DNA of 64,000 bases from positions 1,178,001 to 1,242,000 of the forward strand of contig NZ_JAVDXW010000001.1 in assembly GCF_031458135.1 (NCBI RefSeq), in the 5' to 3' direction. The stretch comes from Haloactinomyces albus. GTDB taxonomy: Bacteria > Actinomycetota > Actinomycetes > Mycobacteriales > Pseudonocardiaceae. Under the pieces are notes generated by a model that ran no database searches, was not told the origin of the DNA, and saw nothing but the letters and a program-made list of their open reading frames with translations. Position 1 is the stretch's first letter. Every line of letters begins with the position of its first letter. The translations under genes and the position numbers were made by a program. Shown one piece after another: positions 48,803-58,049 of this stretch.

Positions 48803-49435
48803 TCAGAAGCACTCGTCGTGACCCGCGGTGGCGGTGATCCGCACGTCGTCGAGCCGCAGTGTCGATGCCGTCGTGGACCATGCAACCTGGCGCAGGTCCG
48901 CGATGTGCGCGCTGTCGGCCTGAATACCGAAGGTTCCGGGCTCGCCCCGCAGCCCGGCCGGCCCCTCGTCGAACGTCGCGGCATCCCGGCCGATCTCGAC
49001 ATCGTTCAGCGTGAGATCCCCGGTGACCTCCTGCACGCCGATCACCAGATTCTCCGCCCGCATGCCTCCGGGAGCCGAAATGCGGATCGTCATGTCGCCG
49101 ATCCCCGGGATGCCGGGCACGACGATCGATTGGCAGAAGTTGCTCAGTCGCGCATCGCGAAAGCCGTTGACCAGTACCGGATGCGGCTTTCCCGATCCCC
49201 GGTCCACCGAGCCGTACTGGACGACACCCTCGGCGCGGAGATCATCCGCCGACGCCTTGTACCGGGTGCCGGAGACCGCGAAGGATGCCGCGATCGCACC
49301 CTGCGACATGCCCGTGAGCATGAGTCCGGCACCGAAGACACCCACCACGAGCACCAGCGCGAACACCCGCCATCGAGTTCGACCCGTTGTCGAGCCGTCG
49401 AGCTCCTGTCTGCGGGAGAGTCTGTGCGATGCCAT
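48803..49435 (-). CDS. DUF6230 family exported protein
   Basis: 210 aa. A short cytoplasmic start and one hydrophobic helix (about 23-45, WRVFALVLVVGVFGAGLMLT), then a beta-rich exported domain (FAVSGTRYKASADDLRAEG; NFCQSIVVPGIPGIGDMTIR; LRLDDVRITATAGHDECF at the end). The family has been labelled cholesterol esterase in some databases, but I see no esterase catalytic motif. First gene of the cassette, 11 bp ahead of DUF6114. ATG 49435 with GGGG upstream; a longer frame to 49477 is possible. Confidence 0.8.
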   Translation of the reverse strand: MASHRLSRRQELDGSTTGRTRWRVFALVLVVGVFGAGLMLTGMSQGAIAASFAVSGTRYKASADDLRAEGVVQYGSVDRGSGKPHPVLVNGFRDARLSNFCQSIVVPGIPGIGDMTIRISAPGGMRAENLVIGVQEVTGDLTLNDVEIGRDAATFDEGPAGLRGEPGTFGIQADSAHIADLRQVAWSTTASTLRLDDVRITATAGHDECF

Positions 49436-49632
49436 CGTGTTTACCCCTGGACTCTTCGAGATCGACGGAGTGGACAAGCCGCCCTGCCTCCCCCATGGAC
49501 AGCATTCGACACTCGGAGTGACCTACATTACGACTACCGGCGAGTAACTGTAGGGCAAAGCCAGCGAAAACGCTGTGACCGGGGCCACTGACACGAATTT
49601 GATTCGCGCTTCTGGTCACCATCCGTACAAGC

Positions 49633-49679
49633 GCAGCCGTGCGCCCTCGGTGGTCTGTCCACCGAAGGCGCACGGCTGC
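49633..49679 (-). terminator. rne terminator
   Basis: 21-nt arms (49633-49653 and 49659-49679) pair with one G-U around a 5-nt loop, 40 nt beyond the rne stop. One of the strongest hairpins in the window. Confidence 0.85.
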
Positions 49680-49718
49680 CGTGACTTCAGGCCTGCGCTA
49701 CCTCGGCCCTGCCTGGCC

Positions 49719-52700
49719 TCACTCCACGGGCGGACCGGCGGGTCGGCCCGCCACACGACGGCGAGACTTGCGAGCGGCCGCGGCCGGGGCCGGAGCCGGC
49801 TGCGAACTCGGCTGACCGGTCGACTCATCCGGGGCGGAACTCGATGTTTCCCGCGGCGAAGTCGGCGTCACCACCACCGACGCCGGTGCGGCACCCGAAC
49901 TACCCGCGGGACGACTGACCTTGCGTCGCTTCGTACGAACCTCGCCCGCTTCCCGAGATTCCGCGCCCACTCCGTTCCGTTGCGATTCCGGCGCAGGGGC
50001 CTCCTGCACGGCCACGCCTGCCTTGCCGGTATCCCGGTCGGTCTGTTTGCGGGCAGGCTGCTCGCGGTCGACGCGGCGGGGGCCGGACTCCTGCTGAGGG
50101 GCACGAGCGCGTTCCTCGGCCGACTCATCCGCCGAAGCAGCCGGTTCCTTCTCGCTCCGGACAGGCCCCGGCTTCGCGGACCCAGACTTCGCGGACCCGG
50201 ACTTCGCAGGCTCCGGCTTCGCAGGCTCCGGCTTCGCAGGCTCGGACTTCGCAGCTTGAGGGGTCTTGGCCTGTTCGCCTCGGCCACCGGAATCCGCCGG
50301 TGTTTCCTGCTGTTGCGAGCCCTTACCACGCTGACGATTCCGCCGCGATCCACCGTTTCCGGAGTGATTGCCGTGGTGGACATGGTCGACGGGCTCCGTC
50401 GACACCAGCAGACCCCGTCCCCGGCAGTGCTCACAGGTGCTGCTGTAGGCCTCCAGCAGGCCGGTCCCGACCCGCTTGCGGGTCATCTGGACCAATCCCA
50501 ACGACGTCACCTCGGCAACCTGGTGCCGGGTGCGGTCTCTGCCCAGGCATTCGGTCACTCGCCGCAGCACCAGGTCCCGGTTCGATTCCAGCACCATGTC
50601 GATGAAGTCGATCACGATGATGCCGCCGATATCGCGCAACCTCAACTGCCGCACGATCTCCTCGGCCGCCTCCAGGTTGTTCTTGGTGACGGTCTCCTCG
50701 AGATTGCCTCCGGAACCGGTGAACTTGCCGGTGTTGACGTCGATCACCGTCATCGCCTCGGTGCGGTCGATCACCAGGTGGCCCCCGGAGGGCAACCAGA
50801 CCTTGCGGTCGAGTGCCTTGGTGATCTGCTCGTCGATCCGTTGCTCGGTGAACACGTCGGTGGAGCCGACGTGCTTGGTCAGCCGGGAGACGAGGTCCGG
50901 GGCAACATGCTGCACATAGGCCTCGATCGTGTCCCAGGCATTGTTGCCCTGCACCGTCAGCGACGAGAAGTCCTCGGTGAACAGGTCCCGGACGACCTTG
51001 ATCAGGAGGTCCGGCTCCTCGTACAGCAATTGCGGCGACTGCGCCTTCGGCGTGTCGGCCTTGTCCTTGACGATGTCCCACTGTGCCTGCAGGCGGCGCA
51101 CGTCATGCTCCAGGGCTTCCTCGCTGATGCCCTCGGAGGCCGTGCGGATGATCACGCCCGCGTTTTCCGGAACGATCCGCTTCAGGAGCTCCTTGAGCCG
51201 CTTGCGCTCATTGTCCGGTAGCTTGCGGCTGATTCCCGTGGCTCCGCCACCGGGCACGTAAACCAGGAACCGGCCCGGGAGGCTGATCTGCGTGGTCAGC
51301 CGAGCACCCTTGTGCCCCATCGGATCCTTGGTGACCTGGACGAGCACACTGTCACCCGTCGACAGTGCCTGCTCGATCCGCCGGGCCTTGCCCGCCAGCC
51401 CTGCGGCGTCCCAGTCCACCTCACCGGCATAGAGCACCGCGTTGCGGCCACGGCCGATGTCGACGAACGCCGCCTCCATGCTCGGCAGCACGTTCTGCAC
51501 GCGCCCCAGGTAGACATTGCCGACCAGCGATCCGTTGTCCGAGGAGGTCACGAAGTTCTCGACCAGAACACCGTCCTCGAGCACCGCGACCTGGGTCTGA
51601 TCACCGTGCTCACGCACGACCATCCTGCGTTCCACCGACTCGCGCCTGGCGAGAAACTCCGACTCCGACAGCACCGGAGCGCGGCGGCGACCGGCATCGC
51701 GGCCGTCCCGGCGACGCTGACGCTTGGCTTCCAGACGAGTCGATCCCTTGATCGCGCGGACCTCGTCGTCGCTGCTGTCCTGGCGCCCGCTGTCGGTCGA
51801 GGTCTCGCGCACGTGCACGACCGTGTTCGGCGGATCGTCCGCACGGGTGTTGCTGTCGCCTTCACCCGAGCCCTTGCGCCGACGGCGCCGCCTGCGCCGA
51901 TTCGACACGCCCTCACCGGACTCGTCCTGGAGTTCGCTGCCTGCAGGCTGCTCGGGCGTGGCTTCCTCGGCGACCGCGACGGCTCCGGTCGCCACGGGCT
52001 TGTCCTTCTTACCCGCCGAGTCCGCCTTGCCCGACGAGTCGCCCTTGCCCGAGGCGTCGGCGCCCTTGCTCTTCTTGTCCTTCTTGCCCGACCGGCCGCT
52101 CTTGCCGTCCTTCTCGCTCTTGCCGTCCTTCTCGCTCTTGCCGGTTTGGTCGGTCTTGCCGGTTTGGTCGGTCTTGCTCGCACCGTCCTCTTCCGGCCTC
52201 TGCTCGGTGACAGTCTCACCGGATTCGGCCTGCTCGCCATCACCGCCGCGGCCTCGGCCACGTCCCCGACGACCGCGGCGGCGGCGACGGCGGCTCGAGT
52301 GCTCCTCGTCCTCGTCGGTGTCCGCGGTCTCTCCGGTCTCTCCGGTGGTTTCCTCCGCTTCCTCGGCCGGTGCCGCAGCGGGAGCAACCGAGGTCTCCGC
52401 CGGCTCCGGCGGCACGGGGAGAGCCGTCTGCGGCTCGGGGGCCAGGAACATGGCCTGGGGCGCGGCCCAGGCTGCGGCCGGTTTCGACGCGCTCGTCTCC
52501 GACTCATCTTCGTTGCCGAAGAGCAATCCGGTTTCGCCCGTCTCGCTCGCGCTCGCCTCGGTCGTGGCCGTCTCGGATTCCGTAGGCGCGGTCCCTGCCG
52601 AGGTCTCCGTGGTCTCGGCAGCCGGTCGCTCCTCGCGGGGTTCGTCGACCTGCTCCGGACGCAGGGCCCGCACGACCTTCAGCGCCACGTCGCGGCTGAT

Positions 52701-52919
52701 GTTCGACTGCGCACTGCGCACCGGCTCGCCGAGCGAATTCAGGGTGGCGATGACCTCGCGGCTACTGCCCCCCAGAAGTTTGGCCAGAGCATGCACCCGC
52801 AGCTTGGCGGGCAACTCGAATGTCTCGCGCCCGGCGCCTTCGGTGCGAGTGTGCTCATCGGCTGCGGGTGTGGTCGATGGCCCACTGGCGTTCCCAGCGG
52901 GCGTGTCCATGTTCAACAT
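49719..52919 (-). CDS. rne: Ribonuclease E/G
   Basis: 1066 aa. ATG 52919 has GGAGG 6 nt upstream; the frame opens further but without a start signal. Order: an IF-2 N-terminal-like helical domain (about 20-70, LPAKLRVHALAKLLGGSSRE), a long disordered region with acidic, Arg-rich and Lys/Gly/Asp tandem stretches (about 75-400), the catalytic core with S1 domain (about 450-560, NVYLGRVQNVLPSMEAAFVD), DNase I-like domain with VIDVNTGKFTG (about 720), zinc-link CEHCRGRG (about 828), and a disordered C-terminal tail with KPEPA repeats. It starts most mRNA decay and rRNA processing; the tails probably scaffold the degradosome. The catalytic core sits in the middle, as in other high-GC Gram-positives. 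Confidence 0.95.
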   Translation of the reverse strand: MLNMDTPAGNASGPSTTPAADEHTRTEGAGRETFELPAKLRVHALAKLLGGSSREVIATLNSLGEPVRSAQSNISRDVALKVVRALRPEQVDEPREERPAAETTETSAGTAPTESETATTEASASETGETGLLFGNEDESETSASKPAAAWAAPQAMFLAPEPQTALPVPPEPAETSVAPAAAPAEEAEETTGETGETADTDEDEEHSSRRRRRRGRRGRGRGRGGDGEQAESGETVTEQRPEEDGASKTDQTGKTDQTGKSEKDGKSEKDGKSGRSGKKDKKSKGADASGKGDSSGKADSAGKKDKPVATGAVAVAEEATPEQPAGSELQDESGEGVSNRRRRRRRRKGSGEGDSNTRADDPPNTVVHVRETSTDSGRQDSSDDEVRAIKGSTRLEAKRQRRRDGRDAGRRRAPVLSESEFLARRESVERRMVVREHGDQTQVAVLEDGVLVENFVTSSDNGSLVGNVYLGRVQNVLPSMEAAFVDIGRGRNAVLYAGEVDWDAAGLAGKARRIEQALSTGDSVLVQVTKDPMGHKGARLTTQISLPGRFLVYVPGGGATGISRKLPDNERKRLKELLKRIVPENAGVIIRTASEGISEEALEHDVRRLQAQWDIVKDKADTPKAQSPQLLYEEPDLLIKVVRDLFTEDFSSLTVQGNNAWDTIEAYVQHVAPDLVSRLTKHVGSTDVFTEQRIDEQITKALDRKVWLPSGGHLVIDRTEAMTVIDVNTGKFTGSGGNLEETVTKNNLEAAEEIVRQLRLRDIGGIIVIDFIDMVLESNRDLVLRRVTECLGRDRTRHQVAEVTSLGLVQMTRKRVGTGLLEAYSSTCEHCRGRGLLVSTEPVDHVHHGNHSGNGGSRRNRQRGKGSQQQETPADSGGRGEQAKTPQAAKSEPAKPEPAKPEPAKSGSAKSGSAKPGPVRSEKEPAASADESAEERARAPQQESGPRRVDREQPARKQTDRDTGKAGVAVQEAPAPESQRNGVGAESREAGEVRTKRRKVSRPAGSSGAAPASVVVTPTSPRETSSSAPDESTGQPSSQPAPAPAAAARKSRRRVAGRPAGPPVE

Positions 52920-53086
52920 CCAACTCCTCCACCCCCGGGCGCGTCCTCTCGGGGACGCGGCCGCACAGGGGTCCGTACGTTCTGTGGTCTCCGTCACCCG
53001 GGTGACGGCAATTCTTTGGTTCCCTCCGTCCCGGAGCAGTGTCCGGGCAATCTCGGCGGGTCCGACGGCGCCCGCGCCGATGCCCG

Positions 53087-53986
53087 TCACCCGGCTGCGG
53101 GTTCTCCCCGCCGAGCTCCGGCCGCTGCCCTGTCCTGAGCCAACGGGTCGGCGAGCCCCCCGGAATCGTCGAGCCGGCCTTGCTCCGTCCGGGTCGCTGT
53201 CGCGAACGCCGGTGGGGCCAGATCGGCGACGACGCGAAGAGCGCTCAGTACGTCGTCGGGTCGTACAACCGGTGTTGCCTGCCGCACGACCGCCACGAGT
53301 ATCCCATATGGTTCCCGGTCTTTCGGCCAATCGTCCACACGAGCGTCGCAATGAGATTGTTGATTACTCACCGTGTCCACATTCGGACCGTACAACTCCG
53401 CCCGAGCAGAGGTGTGCTCGTGCGCCTCGACATGCACCACCGCAGCTCGTGCGTCGAAAGTGCGGCGCCCGTTCTTCGTCATCCGCTCGACCTCGGCGGT
53501 TTCCGCCGCCATCAGGCGAGCCACGGCCGCACGCAGATCGAGCACGCTCACTTCCGGCAGCTCGATCCGCCAGCGGCTGACCTCGAGACGATCGGACAAC
53601 GTGCCCGAGTCCGCCTCCACCGCCTCCACGAGGTCGAATCCCGCCGGAAGAGCGGCGTCCAACCGCGCACGCACGAGCTCCGGGTCGACGCGTTCGACCA
53701 GCTGCACCTCGACATACTCGGCCTCGCTGGCCGCACCGGTGGGCACGGCTCCCGCCCACGAGATCTTCGGGTGGGGGCTGAAGCCCTGTGAATGGGCCAC
53801 CGGTATGCCCGCCCGCCGCAGGGCGCGCTCGAAGGCACGAGCGAGGTCCCGATGCGAGGTGAACCGCAGGCGTCCGCGCTTGGCATACCGGATCCGCAGC
53901 TTGGACACCGCAGCCGTGGCGGACGAGTTCGGCTCGTGCCGACGGCTGCCCTGGCGGCCCGTTCGGCCACCCACCTGTCGGCTCAC
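53087..53986 (-). CDS. DUF2344 (TIGR03936) radical SAM-linked protein
   Basis: 299 aa. After about 28 variable residues, KLRIRYAKRGRLRFTSHRDL and PVAHSQGFSPHPKISWAGAV are the family hallmarks. In many bacteria this domain is fused to or encoded next to the TIGR03960 radical SAM protein, which follows upstream here (102 bp). Together they are thought to modify an RNA or protein, but the reaction is not known. The C-terminal about 50 residues are Ala/Arg-rich and probably unstructured. Confidence 0.85.
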   Translation of the reverse strand: MSRQVGGRTGRQGSRRHEPNSSATAAVSKLRIRYAKRGRLRFTSHRDLARAFERALRRAGIPVAHSQGFSPHPKISWAGAVPTGAASEAEYVEVQLVERVDPELVRARLDAALPAGFDLVEAVEADSGTLSDRLEVSRWRIELPEVSVLDLRAAVARLMAAETAEVERMTKNGRRTFDARAAVVHVEAHEHTSARAELYGPNVDTVSNQQSHCDARVDDWPKDREPYGILVAVVRQATPVVRPDDVLSALRVVADLAPPAFATATRTEQGRLDDSGGLADPLAQDRAAAGARRGEPAAG

Positions 53987-54088
53987 ACCGCACTCCCGGT
54001 CTCATCGACGTATTTCCCGGTCGCCCGTATTCCCCGGGTCCGGCACTGGGCCTGTCCCATCACACAACGGTAGCGGGCCGACCCCGGG

Positions 54089-56008
54089 TCATGCCGGAGT
54101 GATGGGCAACAGCGTTCTCCCGGACGGACCGACCTCGATATCGGTCCCCATCGTCGGGCACACCCCACAGTCGAAACACGGCGTCCACCGGCAGTCATCC
54201 TGTTCGCGCGCGTCGAGTGCATCCTGCCAGTCCGTCCAGAGCCATTCCTTGTCCAGCCCCGAGTCGAGATGGTCCCACGGCAGCACTTCGTCCTCGGTGC
54301 GCTCGCGGGTGGTGAACCAGTCCAGGTCCACTCCCAGCGGCTCCAGCTCGGTTCGCGCGCACTCCACCCAACGCTCGAACGAGAAGTACTCGTTCCAGCC
54401 GTCGAAACGACCGCCTTCGCGCCATACCCGCTCGATCACGCGTCCGATCCGGCGGTCACCGCGCGAGAGCAGCCCTTCGATCAGTGACGGTTTGCCATCG
54501 TGGTAGCGCACACCGATGCTGCGGCCGAGCCGCCGATCGGCGTTGACCTCCTTGCGGAGCTTGCGAAGACGCTCGTCGACGGTGTCCGGAGCACACTGCG
54601 GCGCCCACTGGAACGGCGTGTGCGGCTTGGGCACGAACCCGCCGATGGAGACCGTGCACCGGATGTCGTTACGACCTGCGGCCTTGCGACCTGCGCGGAT
54701 GACCTCCTTGGCCATGGCGGCGATCTGCAGCACGTCCTCATCGGTCTCGGTCGGCAGGCCGCACATGAAGTACAGCTTCACCTGACGCCAGCCGTTCGCG
54801 AACGCGGTCGAGACCGTGGCGATCAGGTCCTGCTCGGAGACCATCTTGTTGATGACGCGGCGGATGCGCTCGCTGCCACCTTCGGGAGCGAAGGTCAGCC
54901 CGGAGCGGCGCCCGTTCCGGGAGAGCTCGTTGGCCAGGTCGACGTTGAAGGCGTCCACCCTGGTCGAGGGGAGTGACAACCCCGTGTTGGTGCCCTCGTA
55001 GCGGTCGGCCAACCCCTTCGTGATGTCACCGATCTCCGAATGATCCGCCGAGCTCAGCGAGAGCAGGCCCACCTCCTCGAAGCCGGTGGCCTCCAGACCG
55101 GTCTGCACCATCTCGCCGATGCCCTCGATCGAGCGCTCCCGCACCGGACGGGTGATCATGCCCGCCTGGCAGAAACGGCAGCCACGCGTGCAGCCACGGA
55201 AAATCTCCACGCTCATCCGCTCGTGCACGGTTTCGGCGAGCGGAACCAGTGGCTGCTTCGGATACGGCCACTCGTCGAGATCGGTGGTGGTGCGCTTGAA
55301 CAGCCGGTAAGGCGCCCGATCGCGGTTCGGAACGATCTCGTCGATGCCACCGTCGGGCCGGTAGCTCACGTCGTAGAACTTCGGAACGTAGACGCCGCTG
55401 TCGGCCAAGCGCAGCAGGAGCTCCTCGCGCCCGCCCGGCTGCTCCTCGGCCTTGAACCGCCGGATTACCTCGGTGATCTCCAGGACGGCTTCCTCGCCGT
55501 CACCGAGGACGACGGCATCGACGAAGTCGGCGACCGGTTCGGGATTGAACGCCGCGTGCCCCCCGGCCAGCACGACGGGATGCTCGTCGGTGCGCTCGGC
55601 GGCGTGCAGCGGAATCCCCGCGAGATCCAGCGCGCTGAGCAGGTTGGTGTAACCGAGCTCGGTGGCGAAGCTGACGCCCAGCACGTCGAAGGCACCCACC
55701 GGGCGATGGCGATCGACCGTGAATTGCGGGACACCGTGCTCGCGCATCAGCGCCTCGAGGTCGGGCCATACCGAGTAGGTGCGCTCGGCGAGCACGTCGG
55801 GCAGCTCGTTGAGGATCTCGTAGAGGATCATCACGCCCTGGTTGGGCAGGCCGACCTCATAGGCGTCCGGGTACATGAGGGCCCAGCGCACGCCGGCCTC
55901 GTCCCAGTCCTTGACGGTGGCGTTGAGCTCGCCACCCACGTACTGCACGGGCTTGGACACGCGGGGAAGCAGCGGTTCCAAGCGGTCGAAAACGGACTCC
56001 ACAGGCAC
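54089..56008 (-). CDS. TIGR03960 family B12-binding-like radical SAM protein
   Basis: 639 aa. N-terminal cobalamin-binding-like domain (ALMYPDAYEVGLPNQGVMIL), the radical SAM core with the 4Fe-4S motif CTRGCRFCQAG (about residues 267-277), GLTFAPEGGSERIRRVINKM, and a C-terminal region ending in FDCGVCPTMG with two further cysteines. It should cleave SAM to a 5'-deoxyadenosyl radical and act on an unknown substrate with its DUF2344 neighbour. Between ndk and rne, a conserved place in actinobacteria. Confidence 0.9.
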   Translation of the reverse strand: MPVESVFDRLEPLLPRVSKPVQYVGGELNATVKDWDEAGVRWALMYPDAYEVGLPNQGVMILYEILNELPDVLAERTYSVWPDLEALMREHGVPQFTVDRHRPVGAFDVLGVSFATELGYTNLLSALDLAGIPLHAAERTDEHPVVLAGGHAAFNPEPVADFVDAVVLGDGEEAVLEITEVIRRFKAEEQPGGREELLLRLADSGVYVPKFYDVSYRPDGGIDEIVPNRDRAPYRLFKRTTTDLDEWPYPKQPLVPLAETVHERMSVEIFRGCTRGCRFCQAGMITRPVRERSIEGIGEMVQTGLEATGFEEVGLLSLSSADHSEIGDITKGLADRYEGTNTGLSLPSTRVDAFNVDLANELSRNGRRSGLTFAPEGGSERIRRVINKMVSEQDLIATVSTAFANGWRQVKLYFMCGLPTETDEDVLQIAAMAKEVIRAGRKAAGRNDIRCTVSIGGFVPKPHTPFQWAPQCAPDTVDERLRKLRKEVNADRRLGRSIGVRYHDGKPSLIEGLLSRGDRRIGRVIERVWREGGRFDGWNEYFSFERWVECARTELEPLGVDLDWFTTRERTEDEVLPWDHLDSGLDKEWLWTDWQDALDAREQDDCRWTPCFDCGVCPTMGTDIEVGPSGRTLLPITPA

Positions 56009-56112
56009 TGTTTCAGGGTAAACGGCGACCGCTCTGTCGGTGCGGGGGTCACAACGTTGATGGGTGGGGCGATTTTCGTGGAATTTCCACGAGAATCACC
56101 CCATCCGCTTGC

Positions 56113-56649
56113 TCACAGGTCGCGGGTGAACCAGATCTGGTCCCGGCTGTCGTCTTCGCCGACCCGCAACGCAGCGGGCCAACGTCCACGTTCGACCCAA
56201 CCCTGCGCCGCGTAGAAGTCCTCCAGCCCTTGCCCCGAGCGCGTGCTCAGGGAGAGCTGTGTCAGTCCCAGCGCCTGGGCATGCACGGCAGCAGCGTCGA
56301 GCAGTTGCTTGCCCAGCCCCCGGTCCTGCAGGTCCGGATCGACCAGCAGCCACTCGACCTCACCACGATGCCGATTCACCGGCAGTTCACCGGGACGCAG
56401 CACCACGGCCCCGGCCAGGGCGCGTTCCTGACCGGCGGTCAGCACGTGCCTGCGCTTCGGACGTTGCGACAGGTCGTCGACGATCCCCTGGGCGACCGCC
56501 GTGATGGTCTCCAGTTCGGTGGTCGTGGTGAAACCCGTCGCTCCACCGGCCACCGTCACTCGTCCCAGCAGGTCGGCGAGCGCTTGCGGCATGTCCGGGT
56601 GGGGCTGATCCACCCGGTGCGGACCACTGATGAACTCGGGATCGCTCAT
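56113..56649 (-). CDS. GNAT-family acetyltransferase
   Basis: 178 aa. Acetyl-CoA loop [20 protein letters not shown], then [23 protein letters not shown] 56649 overlaps the ndk stop by 4 bp, so it is co-translated with ndk. The acceptor is not readable from sequence. Confidence 0.82.
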   Translation of the reverse strand: MSDPEFISGPHRVDQPHPDMPQALADLLGRVTVAGGATGFTTTTELETITAVAQGIVDDLSQRPKRRHVLTAGQERALAGAVVLRPGELPVNRHRGEVEWLLVDPDLQDRGLGKQLLDAAAVHAQALGLTQLSLSTRSGQGLEDFYAAQGWVERGRWPAALRVGEDDSRDQIWFTRDL

Positions 56650-57062
56650 GCCTTCAGGTCCGGGAACCACAGCTTGAGCTCACGCTCTGCGGACTCGGGC
56701 GAGTCCGAGCCGTGCACCAGGTTGTACTGGACCTCGAGAGCGTAGTCGCCGCGCACACTGCCGGGAGCGGCCTTGTCCACCGGGTCGGTACCACCGGCGA
56801 TCTGGCGGAACGCCGAAATCGCACGAGGTCCTTCGACCACGGCTGCCACGACCGGTCCGGAGGTGATGAACTCCAGCAACGAACCGAAGAACGGCTTGCC
56901 ATCGTGCTCGGCGTAGTGCTGCTCGGCGAGCTTCTGATCGACCTGCCGCAGGTCCATGGCGACCAGCTTCAGCCCCTTGCGCTCGATCCGGCCGATCACC
57001 TCACCGACCAGGCCGCGTTCGACCCCATCGGGTTTGATGAGGACCAGAGTGCGCTCACTCAC
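56646..57062 (-). CDS. ndk: Nucleoside diphosphate kinase
   Basis: 138 aa. It balances NTP and dNTP pools by a phospho-histidine intermediate: His117 in [15 protein letters not shown]. Start block [20 protein letters not shown] and the Kpn loop region [18 protein letters not shown] are intact. GTG 57062 follows GGAAGGAGAC; the frame continues to 57275 but that part is antisense-like and lacks a start signal. Confidence 0.97.
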   Translation of the reverse strand: MSERTLVLIKPDGVERGLVGEVIGRIERKGLKLVAMDLRQVDQKLAEQHYAEHDGKPFFGSLLEFITSGPVVAAVVEGPRAISAFRQIAGGTDPVDKAAPGSVRGDYALEVQYNLVHGSDSPESAERELKLWFPDLKA

Positions 57063-57207
57063 GGGCGTGTCTCCTTCCGTGCCGGGGCGCACGATCCGTG
57101 CCGGTCCGCTGCGCCCGATTGACTTCCAGCGTATCGAGGCAGGCCGCACGGCCGCTTCGGGGGCAACTCCCGGAGGCGGGTCTTGCGGGAAGGCCCGGCG
57201 GCAAGGC

Positions 57208-57648
57208 TCAGTTCTCCGGGTTCTCCGGCGCGATGAGCTCCACCGTCGGAAAATAGGTCCGATACCTGCGCGCATCCCGGGTGAGCAAGCGCAGTTTGCT
57301 CACGGCCGCGTGCGCCCCGATGAAGAAGTCCGGCAGCGGCGCATGTTTGGTTCCCCCGCGTTTCCGGTAGTCCTGGAAGCACTTGCCCGCAAGGAACGCC
57401 GCCGACCACGGGAGGGGAACGCGGACGTACAGTTCCTCCGGCACCACCCTGTCGAGGCTGCCCATCTCCGCAAACCCGACGGATATCTCCGCGTACACGA
57501 CCGGGTTGATCAGGACCGGCCCAAGCTCCGCAACGTCGGTCAGCATGCGCTTCGACCACGGTTCCCACTGCTCATCCTGCGTGATCAGGTCGAGGAAAAC
57601 ATTCGAATCGACCAACGTCATCGGCCGTCGTATCGACTCATTCGCCAC
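57208..57648 (-). CDS. VapC-type PIN-domain toxin (intact)
   Basis: 146 aa. The PIN acids are all present: Asp14 in [10 protein letters not shown], Glu in [12 protein letters not shown], Asp in [12 protein letters not shown] and Asp in [10 protein letters not shown] Mg-dependent RNase likely to cut tRNA or rRNA. It overlaps the antitoxin gene by 11 bp. An inner ATG at residue 10 could be the true start and would still keep the first acid. Confidence 0.87.
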   Translation of the reverse strand: MANESIRRPMTLVDSNVFLDLITQDEQWEPWSKRMLTDVAELGPVLINPVVYAEISVGFAEMGSLDRVVPEELYVRVPLPWSAAFLAGKCFQDYRKRGGTKHAPLPDFFIGAHAAVSKLRLLTRDARRYRTYFPTVELIAPENPEN

Positions 57649-57865
57649 GCGTCAACTCCATGATTTCATCCGTCGTCATCTCGGTATCTCCACTTCCCCT
57701 CAGCAGATCGACCATCCGCCGTCCCCTGCTCGGAGTGGACCTGCCTCGCTTCAGCACGACAGCGTCCCCCTCCTGGTGAAACTCGATCTCATCACCGGGC
57801 ATGAGTCCGAGTTGTTCTCGCATCTCGATCGGGATGGTGACCTGGCCCTTCTCCGTCATTCGCAT
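57638..57865 (-). CDS. VapB antitoxin, AbrB/MazE swapped-hairpin type
   Basis: 75 aa. The N-terminal AbrB-like DNA-binding fold is MRMTEKGQVTIPIEMREQLG, then GDEIEFHQEGDAVVLKRG; the C-terminal part (RRMVDLLRGSGDTEMTTDEI) should block the toxin. ATG 57865 (MRMTEKG) is preferred over the earlier in-frame ATG at 57895. Confidence 0.87.
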   Translation of the reverse strand: MRMTEKGQVTIPIEMREQLGLMPGDEIEFHQEGDAVVLKRGRSTPSRGRRMVDLLRGSGDTEMTTDEIMELTRGE

Positions 57866-58049
57866 ACTGGTAAGAGTACTACTGTTCCAACTCATACTTC
57901 AGAAAGATCACTCGAACGTGCAAGAAGCTTGTGGGTCTGGTGTGTGGGGATCGACCGCGATAGCTTCGCAGTGGTCGTACCGACCGGTCGGCTGGCCGAG
58001 CGCCGACCGAGCGCAGCCTCGCGACAAACACCATGATGAGGAGAGCCGC

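Noticed and set aside
48298-49002. N-terminal extension of the exported protein at 47326
   Set aside because: It is out-of-frame reading of the DUF6114 and DUF6230 genes; the GTG at 48297 overlapping a stop fits better.
53992-54088. Possible tRNA-like hairpins between the radical SAM genes
   Set aside because: No T-loop (GGTTCGAATCC-like) or anticodon arm; no tRNA gene was found anywhere in the window.
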